Assembly: GCA_963835295.1 (NCBI GenBank)
Contig: CAWIEX010000002.1
Location: 124,001-188,000 of the forward strand
Length of the DNA: 64,000 bases
Direction: 5' to 3'
Source: JAOPZW01 sp963835295
GTDB taxonomy: Bacteria; Actinomycetota; Thermoleophilia; Solirubrobacterales; Solirubrobacteraceae
Under the pieces are notes generated by a model. It was not told the origin of the DNA. It saw nothing but the letters and a program-made list of their open reading frames with translations, and ran no database searches. Position 1 is the first letter of the stretch, and each line of letters opens with the position of its first letter. This document shows positions 36,336-45,185 of the stretch, piece after piece. Position numbers and translations under genes: made by a program.

Positions 36336-36358
36336 AGCGGAGGTAGCCTCCGTATAGT
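36329..36358 (+). promoter_or_regulatory. Sigma-70-type promoter of the MFS gene
   Basis: TTGACA (36329-36334) and TATAGT (36353-36358) are separated by 18 bp, close to the housekeeping consensus. The first TetR palindrome lies within the spacer, an ideal position for repression. The MFS ATG is about 90 bp downstream. Confidence 0.7.
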
Positions 36359-36405
36359 TCCCCAGGAAGTGGAGGCAGACTCCACATTTACCGGAGGATG
36401 TCTCC
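36339..36405. promoter_or_regulatory. Three iterated GGAG-N5-CTCC operators
   Basis: The palindrome GGAG-N5-CTCC occurs at 36339-36351, 36371-36383 and 36393-36405, with start-to-start distances of 32 and 22 bp, close to three and two helical turns. All lie between the divergent tetR and MFS genes; site 1 sits in the promoter spacer. Regular repeats of one motif with different N5 strongly suggest TetR binding sites. Confidence 0.75.
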
Positions 36406-36447
36406 ATTCTAGCGCTCTCGCTCCCCACTTCAAGGATCCGCCCGGCA

Positions 36448-37866
36448 ATGACCCGCCTTCGCAGCCGCCCCGGAAACCCCACCGTCGTCCTCGCGATCGT
36501 CCTCACCGTCCAGCTGATGATCGTGCTCGACGCGTCGATCGTCATCACCGCCCTGCCCCAGATCCACACCGATCTCGGCTTCTCGCCCACCGGGCTGTCC
36601 TGGGTCCAGAACGCCTACACCCTGACCTTCGGTGGACTGCTGCTGCTGGGCGCGCGCCTGGGCGACCTGCTCGGCCGGCGCCGCGTCTTCGTCGCCGGGC
36701 TCAGCCTGTTCGTCGGCGCCTCCCTGCTCGGCGGCTTCGCCCAGTCGGAGGCCTGGCTGCTCGGCGCCCGCGCCGTGCAGGGCATCGGCGCCGCCATCGC
36801 GGCGCCGTCGACGCTCGCGCTGCTGACGACCACCTTCGCCGAGGGCGTCGCGCGCACCCGCGCGATCTCGATGTACAGCTCGGCCTCCGCGGCCGGCGCC
36901 AGCATCGGCGTCCTGCTCGGCGGCCTACTCACGGACCTGCTGTCGTGGCGGTGGGGCCTGTTCATCAACGTTCCCATCGGCATCGTCATCGTGGCGCTGG
37001 CTCCCATCCACCTGCCGGACACGGCGCCCCGGCGCGGGCACCTCGACCTCGCCGGCGCCGCCACCTCCGTCGTCGGGATGACCACCGTCGTCTACGGCTT
37101 CATCCGCGCGGCCACCGAGGGTTGGAGCGACCCGATCACCATCGGCGCCTTTGGCGCCGGGCTGCTGCTGCTTGCCTCGTTCCTGCGCGTCGAGCGCCGC
37201 GCCGTGCAGCCGATCACGCCATTGCGGCTGTTCGCGAGCCGCACCCGGACCGGCGCCTACGTCGCGCGCATGCTCGCGGTCGGCGGGATGTTCTCGATGT
37301 TCTTCTTCCTGACCCAGTACCTGCAGGACGTGCGCGGCGAGTCGCCGCTGCAGGCCGGCCTGTCGTTCCTGCCGATGACGCTCGTGCTCTTCGCCCTCGT
37401 GCGCGTCGTCCCCCGCGTCGCGGCCCGCATCGGCGACCTGCCGCTGCTGGTCGGTGGCCTGCTGCTCGCGGCCACCGGGATGGCCTGGCTCAGCCAGATC
37501 ACCGAGACCACGGGCTTCGTGCTCGGCATCGGCGCGCCGCTGATCCTCATGGGTGTGGGCATGGGTGCCGCCTTCACCCCGCTGACGACGGCGGGCATCC
37601 ACGCCGTCGCACCCGAGGAGGCCGGTGCGGCGTCGGGGCTGGTCAACGTCGCACACCAGCTCGGCGGCGCGATCGGCATCGCCGTCCTGGTCAACGTCTT
37701 CGCCGGCGCCGGGGGGCGCAACGGCTCGCCAGGCGACTTCGCCCACGCCCTGTCCACCGCGCTGACCGGTTCCGTGATCTGCATCCTGCTCGCCGTGACC
37801 GTGGTCATCGGCGTCATGTGGCGCCCGGCCTTCGCCGCGCTGCGCGCACCGGCACGGGCGAGCTGA
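36448..37866 (+). CDS. MFS multidrug efflux transporter, DHA2 family
   Basis: This 472-residue protein has about 14 helices and the DHA2 motifs LDASIVITALPQIHTDLGFS, GARLGDLLGRRRVFVAGLSL and GVLLGGLLTDLLSWRWGLFINVPIG. It is probably a drug or metabolite exporter under control of the divergent TetR. It is a paralogue of the MFS gene at 27.6-29.0 kb but under an unrelated operator. Confidence 0.92.
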   Translation: MTRLRSRPGNPTVVLAIVLTVQLMIVLDASIVITALPQIHTDLGFSPTGLSWVQNAYTLTFGGLLLLGARLGDLLGRRRVFVAGLSLFVGASLLGGFAQSEAWLLGARAVQGIGAAIAAPSTLALLTTTFAEGVARTRAISMYSSASAAGASIGVLLGGLLTDLLSWRWGLFINVPIGIVIVALAPIHLPDTAPRRGHLDLAGAATSVVGMTTVVYGFIRAATEGWSDPITIGAFGAGLLLLASFLRVERRAVQPITPLRLFASRTRTGAYVARMLAVGGMFSMFFFLTQYLQDVRGESPLQAGLSFLPMTLVLFALVRVVPRVAARIGDLPLLVGGLLLAATGMAWLSQITETTGFVLGIGAPLILMGVGMGAAFTPLTTAGIHAVAPEEAGAASGLVNVAHQLGGAIGIAVLVNVFAGAGGRNGSPGDFAHALSTALTGSVICILLAVTVVIGVMWRPAFAALRAPARAS

Positions 37867-38090
37867 TGGCCGGCGCCCTGACACAGCCCACGCGGCAGTT
37901 CGAGAGCGAGCGCGAGCGCCTGCGCCGCCGCCGCGAGCGCCACGTGCGGCTCGCGGCGGACCGCGCAATGACGGAGGTCGCGTTCGCGCTGCGGGCTCGC
38001 GAGCGGGACCGGCTCAGGGTTGCGCCGTCGTCTCCTCGGGGTCGCGAGCGGGACTCTCGCCTCGGATCGGCAGCCAGTAGAAGACGTTGA
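37866..38090 (+). CDS. Small basic hypothetical protein downstream of MFS
   Basis: This ORF of 74 codons starts at ATG 37866, overlapping the MFS stop (TGATG). It encodes an Arg/Glu-rich, mostly helical chain (QFESERERLRRRRERHVRLA). The last 77 nt overlap the convergent TMEM175-like gene. No family is recognised and the C-terminal part may be fortuitous. Confidence 0.4.
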   Translation: MAGALTQPTRQFESERERLRRRRERHVRLAADRAMTEVAFALRARERDRLRVAPSSPRGRERDSRLGSAASRRR

Positions 38091-38685
38091 ACGCGACGAT
38101 CACGGCCACGCCCAGGACAGGCACCAGGGCGCCAAGCAGGGCGCCGGTCGCGAGCCAGGCCAGCGCGAGCTGAAAGCGCCTGCTGATGGCCGTCGCGCCC
38201 GCTGGGTCAAGGGCTCTGCTGAGCAGCCGGCGACGGCGCGCGTACTGCCAGACGGCGTTGAACGTCAGCGCTGTCACGCCGAACGCGATGCCGTAGAAGG
38301 CGACGGCAGTTCGCTGGCCGTCTCCGCTGCGCAGCGCGCCGGCCAGGACGGAGGTGGCGAACGGAAGGAACGCCACGACCATCAGCAGCAGGGTGTTCAG
38401 GAGCAGCACGACCCGGTCGGCCGCCCGGATGTGGTCGAACATGACGTGGTGGTTGGCCCACACCTGGCCGATGAACAGGAAGGTGAGGGCGTAGGCGAGG
38501 TAGGACGGCCAGAGCGCGACGAGGCCGTGCAGCAGGTTCCTGTCGTCGGTCGGGGGCCTGATCTCCAGGACGAGGAGGGTGATGGTGATGGCGAAGACGC
38601 CATCGCTGAACGCCGCCAACCGCGTGGTGTCGCGGGACACCGAGGGCGAGTCGGCCCCCGCCTTGCCACCGGGCGCCCGCGCCAT
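38014..38685 (-). CDS. TMEM175-family (DUF1211) potassium channel-like protein
   Basis: This 223-residue membrane protein has the DUF1211 signature TRLAAFSDGVFAITITLLVLEI, with the FSDG motif in helix 1. It continues with LLHGLVALWPSYLAYALTFLFIGQVWANHHVMF, as in bacterial TMEM175 channels. It has about six helices. The start ATG 38685 is preferred over longer options that run into the upstream gene. Confidence 0.88.
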   Translation of the reverse strand: MARAPGGKAGADSPSVSRDTTRLAAFSDGVFAITITLLVLEIRPPTDDRNLLHGLVALWPSYLAYALTFLFIGQVWANHHVMFDHIRAADRVVLLLNTLLLMVVAFLPFATSVLAGALRSGDGQRTAVAFYGIAFGVTALTFNAVWQYARRRRLLSRALDPAGATAISRRFQLALAWLATGALLGALVPVLGVAVIVAFNVFYWLPIRGESPARDPEETTAQP

Positions 38686-38719
38686 CGCGAGCCAGTGCCC
38701 CCAACGGGTCACCGGCCGG

Positions 38720-40519
38720 TCACAGATCGAGCACCACGTCGTCGCGTGGCTGGGAGCAACAGATGAGCGCGCTTCCCTCCGCGGGAGGCTCGACCGGGTC
38801 GGGGCTGTAGCCGACCTCGCCGGCGATGAGGGTGGTCTCGCAGTTGTGGCAGACACCGGTCCGGCACGACCAGCGGACGGGTACGTCGCAGGCCTCGGCG
38901 AGCTCGAGCAGGCTGGTGTAGTCGGGGCTCCACGGGACGGCGAGGTTGCTGCGCGCGAACTCGATGGTCGGGCCGGTTCCGGGTTGACCGGCGGGCGGGT
39001 GGGGCGCCCTCGCAGGCGTTGTGGCGATGCCGGGCGTCAGGCTCGGGGAGGGCCCGAACGGCTCGGTGTGGATGCGCGAGGCGTCGATCCCCATGGCGGC
39101 CAGGCCGGCGCTGATCTCGTCCATGAACGCGATCGGCCCGCAGAGGTAGGCCTCCGCGCTTCGCGGTGGCTCGAGCTCGGCGAGCAGCGATGCGGTGAGC
39201 CGACCGACGTTGTTGAAGTCGCGGCCTTGTAGGTCGTCCGGGCCCGGACGGCTGTAGAACACGTGCGTCCGCACATTGGGGAGCGAAGCGAGCAGCGCGC
39301 GCGCCTCGGCAGCGAAGGAGTGATCGCGACTGCTGCGCGCGCCCTGGAGCCACCAGATCTCCCGGTCGGAATGCTCCTCGGCCAGGGCGTGCAGCATGGC
39401 GAGGACGGGAGTCGTGCCGATGCCGGCGCTGATCAGCATCACGGGGGCGTTGGTGGCGTCGAGGAGGAAGGTGCCGCGAGGCGCTGCGATCTCGAGTTGG
39501 TCGCCAACCGTGATCCGGGCGTGCAGATAGCCGCTCGCGGCGCCGTGCTGTTCGCGCTTGACGGTGATCCGGTAATAACCCGCCCCGGGCGGTCCCGACA
39601 GGGAGTAGTTGCGCAGCACCGACCTCTCCTGCCCGTCGGGGCGCAGACGCACCGTCAGGTACTGGCCGGGGCGCGCCGCAGGGAGCGGCCCGCCGTCGGG
39701 GGCCTCGAGGCGGAGGTCGATCACGGAGTCGCTCTCTCGCTCGATTCCGGTCACGGTCAGTCGTCGGAACCCGGGCCACGCCGGAGGCGGGCTGGCCGTT
39801 GTCAGACCGGCGTTGCCGCTGCCGGGCTCGCCCTCGGCGAGGGCGCGAAAGGACGCTTGCCAGCCCGGGCTGAGGGCAGGGATCCGCAGCGCTCGGAGCA
39901 GCTGCTGGCGCGGGTGCCCGGGGAGATACAACAGCGCATCGACTTCGGCGACGGTCATCGCCTCCGGACCGGACGCGAGCTTGACGATCTCGTCTCCGGC
40001 TTGGACCTCGCCCTCCTCGAGCACGCGGAAGTAGAAGCCCGGCCGCCGGTGCGAGACGAGCAGGGCGGGGATGCGCGAGTCGTTCATGCGGATGCCCACG
40101 CGGTAGCAGGTGACGCGGGGCTGGGTGACTTCGAAGACGGCAGTGCCGATCCGGTACTGGTCGCCGATGCACACCTCGTCGTCGCCCAGTCCCTCGACGG
40201 TGAAGTTCTCGCCGAACTGCCCGTGGACGAAGTCGCTTCGGCCGAGCTCGCGCTCCCAGTACCGGTAGGAGTCGAGCTGGTAGACGAAGACGGCGCGCTG
40301 TTCGCCGCCGTGCCCGCCCAGATCGCCCTGGCCGTCGCCGTCGACGTTGAGCTTGCGCACGCGACGTGGTCCGACCACCGGGTCCTTGAACACGCCGGTG
40401 AAGACGGTCTTCCCCTGCCACGCCACGTCCTGCGGCATGCCCACGTTGACCGAGAGCAGGGTGCCGACCGCCGACGCTTCGGCTCGCGCCCGCTCGCCTG
40501 GTGGCGATCCCACGCTCAT
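38720..40519 (-). CDS. MOSC - ferredoxin reductase - 2Fe-2S fusion oxidoreductase
   Basis: The product is 599 residues. An N-terminal MOSC domain (DGQGDLGGHGGEQRAVFVY, GQFGENFTVEGL, VTQPRVTCYRVGIRM with its Cys) is followed by a 3-alpha segment. An FAD/NAD reductase follows (RNYSLSGPP, LISAGIGTTPVLAMLHAL, YLCGPIAFMDEI), then a plant-type 2Fe-2S ferredoxin with CRTGVCHNCETTLIAGE and a late CCSQP. The layout resembles YiiM-type molybdenum-hydroxylamine reductases fused to their electron donor, so reductive detoxification of N-hydroxylated compounds is plausible. Confidence 0.9.
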   Translation of the reverse strand: MSVGSPPGERARAEASAVGTLLSVNVGMPQDVAWQGKTVFTGVFKDPVVGPRRVRKLNVDGDGQGDLGGHGGEQRAVFVYQLDSYRYWERELGRSDFVHGQFGENFTVEGLGDDEVCIGDQYRIGTAVFEVTQPRVTCYRVGIRMNDSRIPALLVSHRRPGFYFRVLEEGEVQAGDEIVKLASGPEAMTVAEVDALLYLPGHPRQQLLRALRIPALSPGWQASFRALAEGEPGSGNAGLTTASPPPAWPGFRRLTVTGIERESDSVIDLRLEAPDGGPLPAARPGQYLTVRLRPDGQERSVLRNYSLSGPPGAGYYRITVKREQHGAASGYLHARITVGDQLEIAAPRGTFLLDATNAPVMLISAGIGTTPVLAMLHALAEEHSDREIWWLQGARSSRDHSFAAEARALLASLPNVRTHVFYSRPGPDDLQGRDFNNVGRLTASLLAELEPPRSAEAYLCGPIAFMDEISAGLAAMGIDASRIHTEPFGPSPSLTPGIATTPARAPHPPAGQPGTGPTIEFARSNLAVPWSPDYTSLLELAEACDVPVRWSCRTGVCHNCETTLIAGEVGYSPDPVEPPAEGSALICCSQPRDDVVLDL

Positions 40520-40563
40520 GCTTTAGCCGGTAACCCTCTGACCTTGTCCCACCGGGCGCTGAG

Positions 40564-40962
40564 TCAGCCCCACCAGTCGCGCTGACCCTCCACGTCCCCA
40601 CGCGGATTCTCGCCGAGATTGGGCGCACCGAAGACGAGGATCTCGAGGCCCGCGGGCCCGGCCTCGTAGCCTCGCCACGTGCCGGGCGGGACACGCACCA
40701 CGTCCCACTTCTTGACCTCGACGATCTCGTCGTCGAGCTTCATCCGCCCGCTCCCGTGCACGACCACGTACACCTCCTCCTGCTCCTTGTGCGTGTGGCC
40801 ATACGGGAAGCGATAGTCGGGCGGGATGCGCTGGTAGCTGAGGCCGGACTGCTCGAGCTCGAGCGCCTTGCTTGCGAGGCGAAACTCCAGGTCAGGCGCG
40901 CCGTCGAAGTTGGAGCCGACATCGTCCAGATCCTCCTTGAGGTTTCTGAGCGTGAACGGCAC
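40564..40962 (-). CDS. Cupin-domain protein
   Basis: This 132-residue single-domain cupin has motif 1 RFPYGHTHKEQEEVYVVVHGSG with His and Glu metal ligands, and motif 2 VVRVPPGTWRGYEAGPAG. The usual second-motif His is replaced by Trp-Arg (PGTWRG), so metal binding may be weak. The C-terminus is acidic. The substrate is unknown. Confidence 0.85.
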   Translation of the reverse strand: MPFTLRNLKEDLDDVGSNFDGAPDLEFRLASKALELEQSGLSYQRIPPDYRFPYGHTHKEQEEVYVVVHGSGRMKLDDEIVEVKKWDVVRVPPGTWRGYEAGPAGLEILVFGAPNLGENPRGDVEGQRDWWG

Positions 40963-40981
40963 CGCCGCGATCCTACTGGGG

Positions 40982-41473
40982 CTACTCGGCGCCGCCCGCC
41001 AGCTTCGTCAGGAAGGACGGCATGCGGCCAGCACCGAAGTCGAAGAACCGCGCCCACACCGGCTCGATGGAGATGCGTGCCATCTGGTCGTACAGCGACC
41101 TGACCTGGCTCTCGAACTCCGCCACCTGGTCCGCGGGCAATGCCTTCTTCGATGCCGCGAGGTACTCGTCGGGGACGCCGTTGGCGATGTCCACGCTTGC
41201 GAGCCCACGCACCAGGAGCGCCTTTGCCTCCGTAGGCGTGTCGCCGACATCGATCGTGATCGCGACGTTGGGACGCGACGACAGCGCCTTCACCTTGGGC
41301 GCGGTCGCCGCCGTGCAGACGACGATCTGCTTCCCGTTCCAGTAGAACCCGATCGGGATCACTCGCGGGAAGCCGTCTGATCCGTTGTAAGCGAGCCGGA
41401 GCAGCGTCGCGGAGGCGAGCAGGCTCCGCGCACCGGGATGCTCGAGCTCTTCGGTGATCTCCTGCGGGTCCAT
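40982..41473 (-). CDS. Pyridoxamine 5'-phosphate oxidase-like (split-barrel) protein
   Basis: This 163-residue protein has the flavin split-barrel layout: LLASATLLRLAYNGSDGFPRVIPIGFYWNGKQIVVCTA and PKVKALSSRPNVAITIDVGD. Such proteins bind FMN or F420, which is common in actinobacteria. The late FFDFGAGRMPSFLTKLAGG is unassigned. It lies just downstream of sigma module 3 and may belong to its transcript. Confidence 0.82.
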   Translation of the reverse strand: MDPQEITEELEHPGARSLLASATLLRLAYNGSDGFPRVIPIGFYWNGKQIVVCTAATAPKVKALSSRPNVAITIDVGDTPTEAKALLVRGLASVDIANGVPDEYLAASKKALPADQVAEFESQVRSLYDQMARISIEPVWARFFDFGAGRMPSFLTKLAGGAE

Positions 41474-41500
41474 GACCTTCCTTTCTCTGGAGTCGGTGAG

Positions 41501-42709
41501 CTACAGCTCGGCCGCGCGAGCGCGGGCGGCCTGACGGACCAGGTGGTCGCGCTCGGCGACGTTCCTCGCGCGCCGGGCGGCCTGGACGTACGCCGTGGCG
41601 GCAGCGGGCAGGTCGCCGTCGAGTTCGTGCAGGTGGCCGCGGACGGCATGCCACCGGTGGCGGTCGCCGAGCACCTCGCGCAGCCGATCGGTCTCGAGCA
41701 GCCCCGCGGCGGGACCGGCGACGTGGCCGACCGCGACCGCGCGGCCGAGCACGGCGGCCGGGTCCTGGCGCACCGGGTCGTCGGTGAGGGCGACGAGGTC
41801 GTCGTACCAGGCGAGGACCTGCGGCCAGTCGGTCTCCTCGGCGCTGGCCGCGTCGTCGTGCAGGGCGGCGATGGCGGCCTCGATCTGGTAGCGCCCGGGG
41901 CGCTGAGCGGCCAGCGCCGATTGCAGGACGCGCACGCCCTCGGCGATCTCGCGGGTGTCCCACAGGCCACGGTCCTGCCGGTCGAGCGTGACGACGCGAC
42001 CCTCCGAGTCGAATCGCGCCGGGAGGCGGGCGTGGTTGAGGAGCATCAGTGCGAGCAGCCCGCGCGCCTCCGGCTCCTCGGTGGCGAGGGTGAGTTGGCG
42101 GGCGAGCCGGATCGCCTCGCGCGCCAGGTCCACCCGGGCGGGCGGGCCAGAATGCGCGGTCGTGTAGACGAGGTAGAGCACGCGCAGCACGACGGCGAGA
42201 TCGCCGGGCTGGTCGAGCCGGCGCCCCTGCAGGGCCCGCTTGGCCCGGCTGATCCGCTGCGCCATCGTCGCCTCCGGCACGTAGAAGGCGTCGGCGATCT
42301 CCTGCGTGGTGAGGCCGGCGACGGCGCGCAGGGTCAGCGCCACCTGCGACGCGGGCGCGAGGTCGGGGTGACAGCAGCAGAAGAGCAGGAAGAGGGTGTC
42401 GTCACCCTCCTCGGTGATCACAGGCCCACCCGCCCTCGGCTCCGCGTACTCGGTCTTCTCGCGACGCTGACGGGCGGCCTCGCTGCGGCGGGCGTCGACG
42501 AGCCGCCGCGTCGCGACCGTGGTCAGCCACGCGCGCGGGTCGCGCGGTGGATGCTCGGGCCAGACCCGCAGCGCCTCCAGCAGCGCCTCCTGGAGCGCGT
42601 CCTCGGCGGCGTCGAAGTCCTCGCCCCGGCGGACCAGGACCGCGAGCACCCGCGGGACGGAGGCGCGCAGGGCGCCCTCGCCCAGCTGTTGCGTCGGCTC
42701 GTCGATCAC
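41501..42709 (-). CDS. ECF42-type RNA polymerase sigma factor, module 3
   Basis: This 402-residue protein starts GTG 42709. Region 2 (EDFDAAEDALQEALLEALRVWP, PRAWLTTVATRRLVDARRSE), region 4 (LTTQEIADAFYVPEATMAQRISRAKRAL) and the TPR-like tail (VLYLVYTTAHSG, DRQDRGLWDTREIAEG, PGRYQIEAAIAALHDDA) place it in ECF42. The usual IFNEGY block in the tail is VYTTAH, unlike modules 1 and 2. A DGPF gene lies 6 bp upstream. Confidence 0.9.
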   Translation of the reverse strand: MIDEPTQQLGEGALRASVPRVLAVLVRRGEDFDAAEDALQEALLEALRVWPEHPPRDPRAWLTTVATRRLVDARRSEAARQRREKTEYAEPRAGGPVITEEGDDTLFLLFCCCHPDLAPASQVALTLRAVAGLTTQEIADAFYVPEATMAQRISRAKRALQGRRLDQPGDLAVVLRVLYLVYTTAHSGPPARVDLAREAIRLARQLTLATEEPEARGLLALMLLNHARLPARFDSEGRVVTLDRQDRGLWDTREIAEGVRVLQSALAAQRPGRYQIEAAIAALHDDAASAEETDWPQVLAWYDDLVALTDDPVRQDPAAVLGRAVAVGHVAGPAAGLLETDRLREVLGDRHRWHAVRGHLHELDGDLPAAATAYVQAARRARNVAERDHLVRQAARARAAEL

Positions 42710-42715
42710 GCCGGA

Positions 42716-43126
42716 TCAGTCCTCCGACGGCGCCTCGGACATGATCTCCCGGACGTCGATCCACTCGTACATGGGCTCGCCGCGGGGGCCGGGCTCGGAG
42801 GAGAGGTAGGCCGCGAGCTCGACCGCACGCTCGCGCGATTCGACGTCGATCATGTACCAGCCCGCGATCAGGTCGCTGGTCTCGGGGTGCGGGCCGTCGG
42901 TGGTGACGGGCGCCGCGTCGGGGCCGCCGTAGCGAACCCAGGTGCGCGCCGGCGTGAGCGCCTGCACGTCGACGTACTCGCCGTTCTCCTGCAGCAGCTC
43001 GCTGACGTGCCTCTGGAAGGCCATGTGCGCCTCCACGTCCTCGGGCGCCCACTGGTCCATCGGCGGGAAGGGATGGTGCGGCTCCGGGCCGCCGCGGTAG
43101 TGCTTGAGCAGCAGGTACTTGGGCAT
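42716..43126 (-). CDS. DGPF (YCII-related) protein, sigma module 3
   Basis: This 136-residue protein has MPKYLLLKHYRGGP at the start and VTTDGPHPETSDLIAGWYMIDV, the DGPF box with H in place of F. EWIDVREIMSEAP closes the chain. It is the upstream partner of sigma module 3. A TGTCGA box at 43197-43202 (minus strand), about 70 bp upstream, could be a -35 element, but its -10 is weak. Confidence 0.87.
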   Translation of the reverse strand: MPKYLLLKHYRGGPEPHHPFPPMDQWAPEDVEAHMAFQRHVSELLQENGEYVDVQALTPARTWVRYGGPDAAPVTTDGPHPETSDLIAGWYMIDVESRERAVELAAYLSSEPGPRGEPMYEWIDVREIMSEAPSED

Positions 43127-43457
43127 CGTGGTCTCCTGGTGTCGTGGGCCGCGCCTATCGGGCCTTCACCTGGTGAGCGGAGCGGGCCGACGGTTCTCGA
43201 CATGCAATCACTCATTCGGCTCCAGACGTCGCCTAGGGGGAACGCCTTGCGGGCACTCCGCCTGCGTACGGGCGCCTTTCAGAGCCCGCGTCAGCGCTGG
43301 GTGTCCCGCGAGACCATGTGTCGCGGTGAGGAGGCGCTATGCGGGACGGCCCGGACACCGTCCGAGGATGGCCTTGCCGGGCGCGCGAGCGCGCCCGCAG
43401 ATCCTTGCTCCGGCGCGGGTCCGCTCCCGTACCTGACCGGGCTCCGGCCTCGCGCAG

Positions 43458-43499
<42 letters not shown>

Positions 43500-43645
43500 T
43501 GCTGAACGACAGCCCGCACGTAGCGGGGGCCTCGCGTACTCCGGGTCCCGGCCAATAGACCCGGCCGAGACTCTACGGGAGGTACGACCCCGCTGGGAAG
43601 TGTTGGTCGGCGCCGTAGGCCCGTCGCCGGGAGGGCTCCTCACCA

Positions 43646-45119
43646 GAGGTTGTCCCGTCCGTCGTGGAAGTTCGCGGCGGCGGTCCGGTGATGGTCAGCT
43701 GATGGTGGCGAGCGTATCGGCCTCCTCGCGGGTGGTGTTGGGAGCGGGCGCGCGGCGGGCTGCGAGGTCGTGCTCGACGGCGTTGGCGAGCTTGGCGAGG
43801 TCGGCGTAGCCGATGATCTTGCGGAACTGCCGTTCGGCTTCGAGCATGCCGGCGGCCGTCCAGCGCAGGCACATGTCCCCGGACTGCCAGCGCTTGACGT
43901 TGCGCGACGTGCGACGCGTGAACTCGATCATCGACTCGCACGGGTTCGTGCTCTCGAGCGTGCGCTTCAGGCGGCCCTTGATGCCGAGGCGGGTAAGCGT
44001 CAGCGTCTCCTCCAGGCCCTCGCGCAGCGATGCCGCGGCACCGGGGTGGCTGTGATCGAGCTCGTCGGCGAGCTGGCGCAGCCCGTCGAGCGCGAGCGCG
44101 TGGTTGTCGCTGGCCCACGCCCGACGCAACCTTGTCTTCACCGGTGGGCGGTCGCGTTCGGGCAGGTGATCGAGCACTCCTCGTTCCTTGTGACGGACAC
44201 AGCGTTGGACGGCGACCGGCCCGAACACCTCGTTGACGGCGGCCCGCAGCGCCTTGGATCCGTCGAGCACCACGAGCACGCCCTGCTCGACGTCCAGGCC
44301 GCGGTGCACGAGGTCTGCGAGCAGGTGCGCGGTGACCGTCTTGTTCTCCGTCGAGCCGTCCCATAGGCCGAGCGGGACCTTGATCCCGTCGGTCGTCACG
44401 CCCAGGCACACGACGCAGCAGCGGCCCTTCAACTCGATCCCGTCAAGCATCAGCGCCGCCAAGCGGATGTCGCCAAGCGGCCGCGACATCAGCGCTCGAA
44501 GGTGCTCCCCGGTCCTGCCGACGAACTCGCGCGAGACGGCCGACCTGGAGGTCGAGCGCTCGGCGTTGACGACCTCCCGGCCGACCGGCTCACGCGTGCG
44601 CGCGAAGCGCCGCGTGCTGACGCCGGCCAGCATCTGCTCCAGCACCACCCGCGTCAGCGGGTCGCGATCGGCGAAGTGCGCATACGTCGCCAGCCCCACC
44701 TCGTTCTCGCCATCGACGGTCCTCGCCCGCGGCCGGCTGACGCCAACACGGCGCCCGCCCAAGGTGACCTCGCCGGCCTCGTGGCCGTGGCGCACCGCGG
44801 CCCGGTCGGCATTGCGCTTGCCCTTCGGGCCCACGACCTCGTCGACCTCCGCTTCCATCATCTCGCTCAGCACGCCCAGACCGACGCCGACGCTCAACGC
44901 CAGCAGCCCATCCTTGGCAGCGTTGACGAGTTCGCCGAGCGCCTCCTGCACGCTCGACGGCAACGCCAGCTCCTGGCTGGCGACCTGCTCCTGCTCTACG
45001 GTCCCCACGGCGGTCCCTTCGTCTCGGTGGACTTGTTCGCACCCGCCACGGTCGCTCAGCGGCCGGACGAGGCGATGGGACCGCCACCTACGAAGTTCCA
45101 CGAGCTACGGGACAACCTC
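43646..45119 (-). mobile_element. Complete IS256-family insertion sequence with 8-bp target duplication
   Basis: The ends (43646-43686 and 45078-45119) are long imperfect inverted repeats that share GGTTGTCCCGT, TCGTGGAA and GGCGGTCC. The flanks carry identical 8-bp copies of CCTCACCA (43638-43645 and 45120-45127), a target-site duplication typical of this family. The transposase fills the interior, so the element looks intact and recent. It inserted downstream of the last island gene. Confidence 0.9.
43695..45008 (-). CDS. IS256-family transposase
   Basis: This 437-residue (from GTG 45008) DDE transposase has GKRNADRAAVRHGHEAGEV, the first Asp region LAALMLDGIELKGRCCVVCLGV, the second VLVVLDGSKALRAAVNEVFG with QRCVRHKERGVLDHLP, and the late Glu region ESTNPCESMIEFTRRTSRNVKRW. 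These are the conserved IS256/MULE blocks. A longer start at 45101 would lie in the terminal repeat, so the GTG is preferred. Confidence 0.93.
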   Translation of the reverse strand: MGTVEQEQVASQELALPSSVQEALGELVNAAKDGLLALSVGVGLGVLSEMMEAEVDEVVGPKGKRNADRAAVRHGHEAGEVTLGGRRVGVSRPRARTVDGENEVGLATYAHFADRDPLTRVVLEQMLAGVSTRRFARTREPVGREVVNAERSTSRSAVSREFVGRTGEHLRALMSRPLGDIRLAALMLDGIELKGRCCVVCLGVTTDGIKVPLGLWDGSTENKTVTAHLLADLVHRGLDVEQGVLVVLDGSKALRAAVNEVFGPVAVQRCVRHKERGVLDHLPERDRPPVKTRLRRAWASDNHALALDGLRQLADELDHSHPGAAASLREGLEETLTLTRLGIKGRLKRTLESTNPCESMIEFTRRTSRNVKRWQSGDMCLRWTAAGMLEAERQFRKIIGYADLAKLANAVEHDLAARRAPAPNTTREEADTLATIS

Positions 45120-45185
45120 CCTCACCAGCGACGGACCGTCAGGCAAGCGGGACTCAACCGCGTCGGGAGCGTAGCCACCGCCGGA

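Noticed and set aside
35757..36590. Long version of the second TetR protein starting at 36590
   Set aside because: It would read through the operators, the divergent promoter and the start of the MFS gene; conserved sequence begins near TTG 36335.
45008..45101. ATG 45101 as the IS256 transposase start
   Set aside because: It lies inside the terminal inverted repeat; GTG 45008 gives the normal length.
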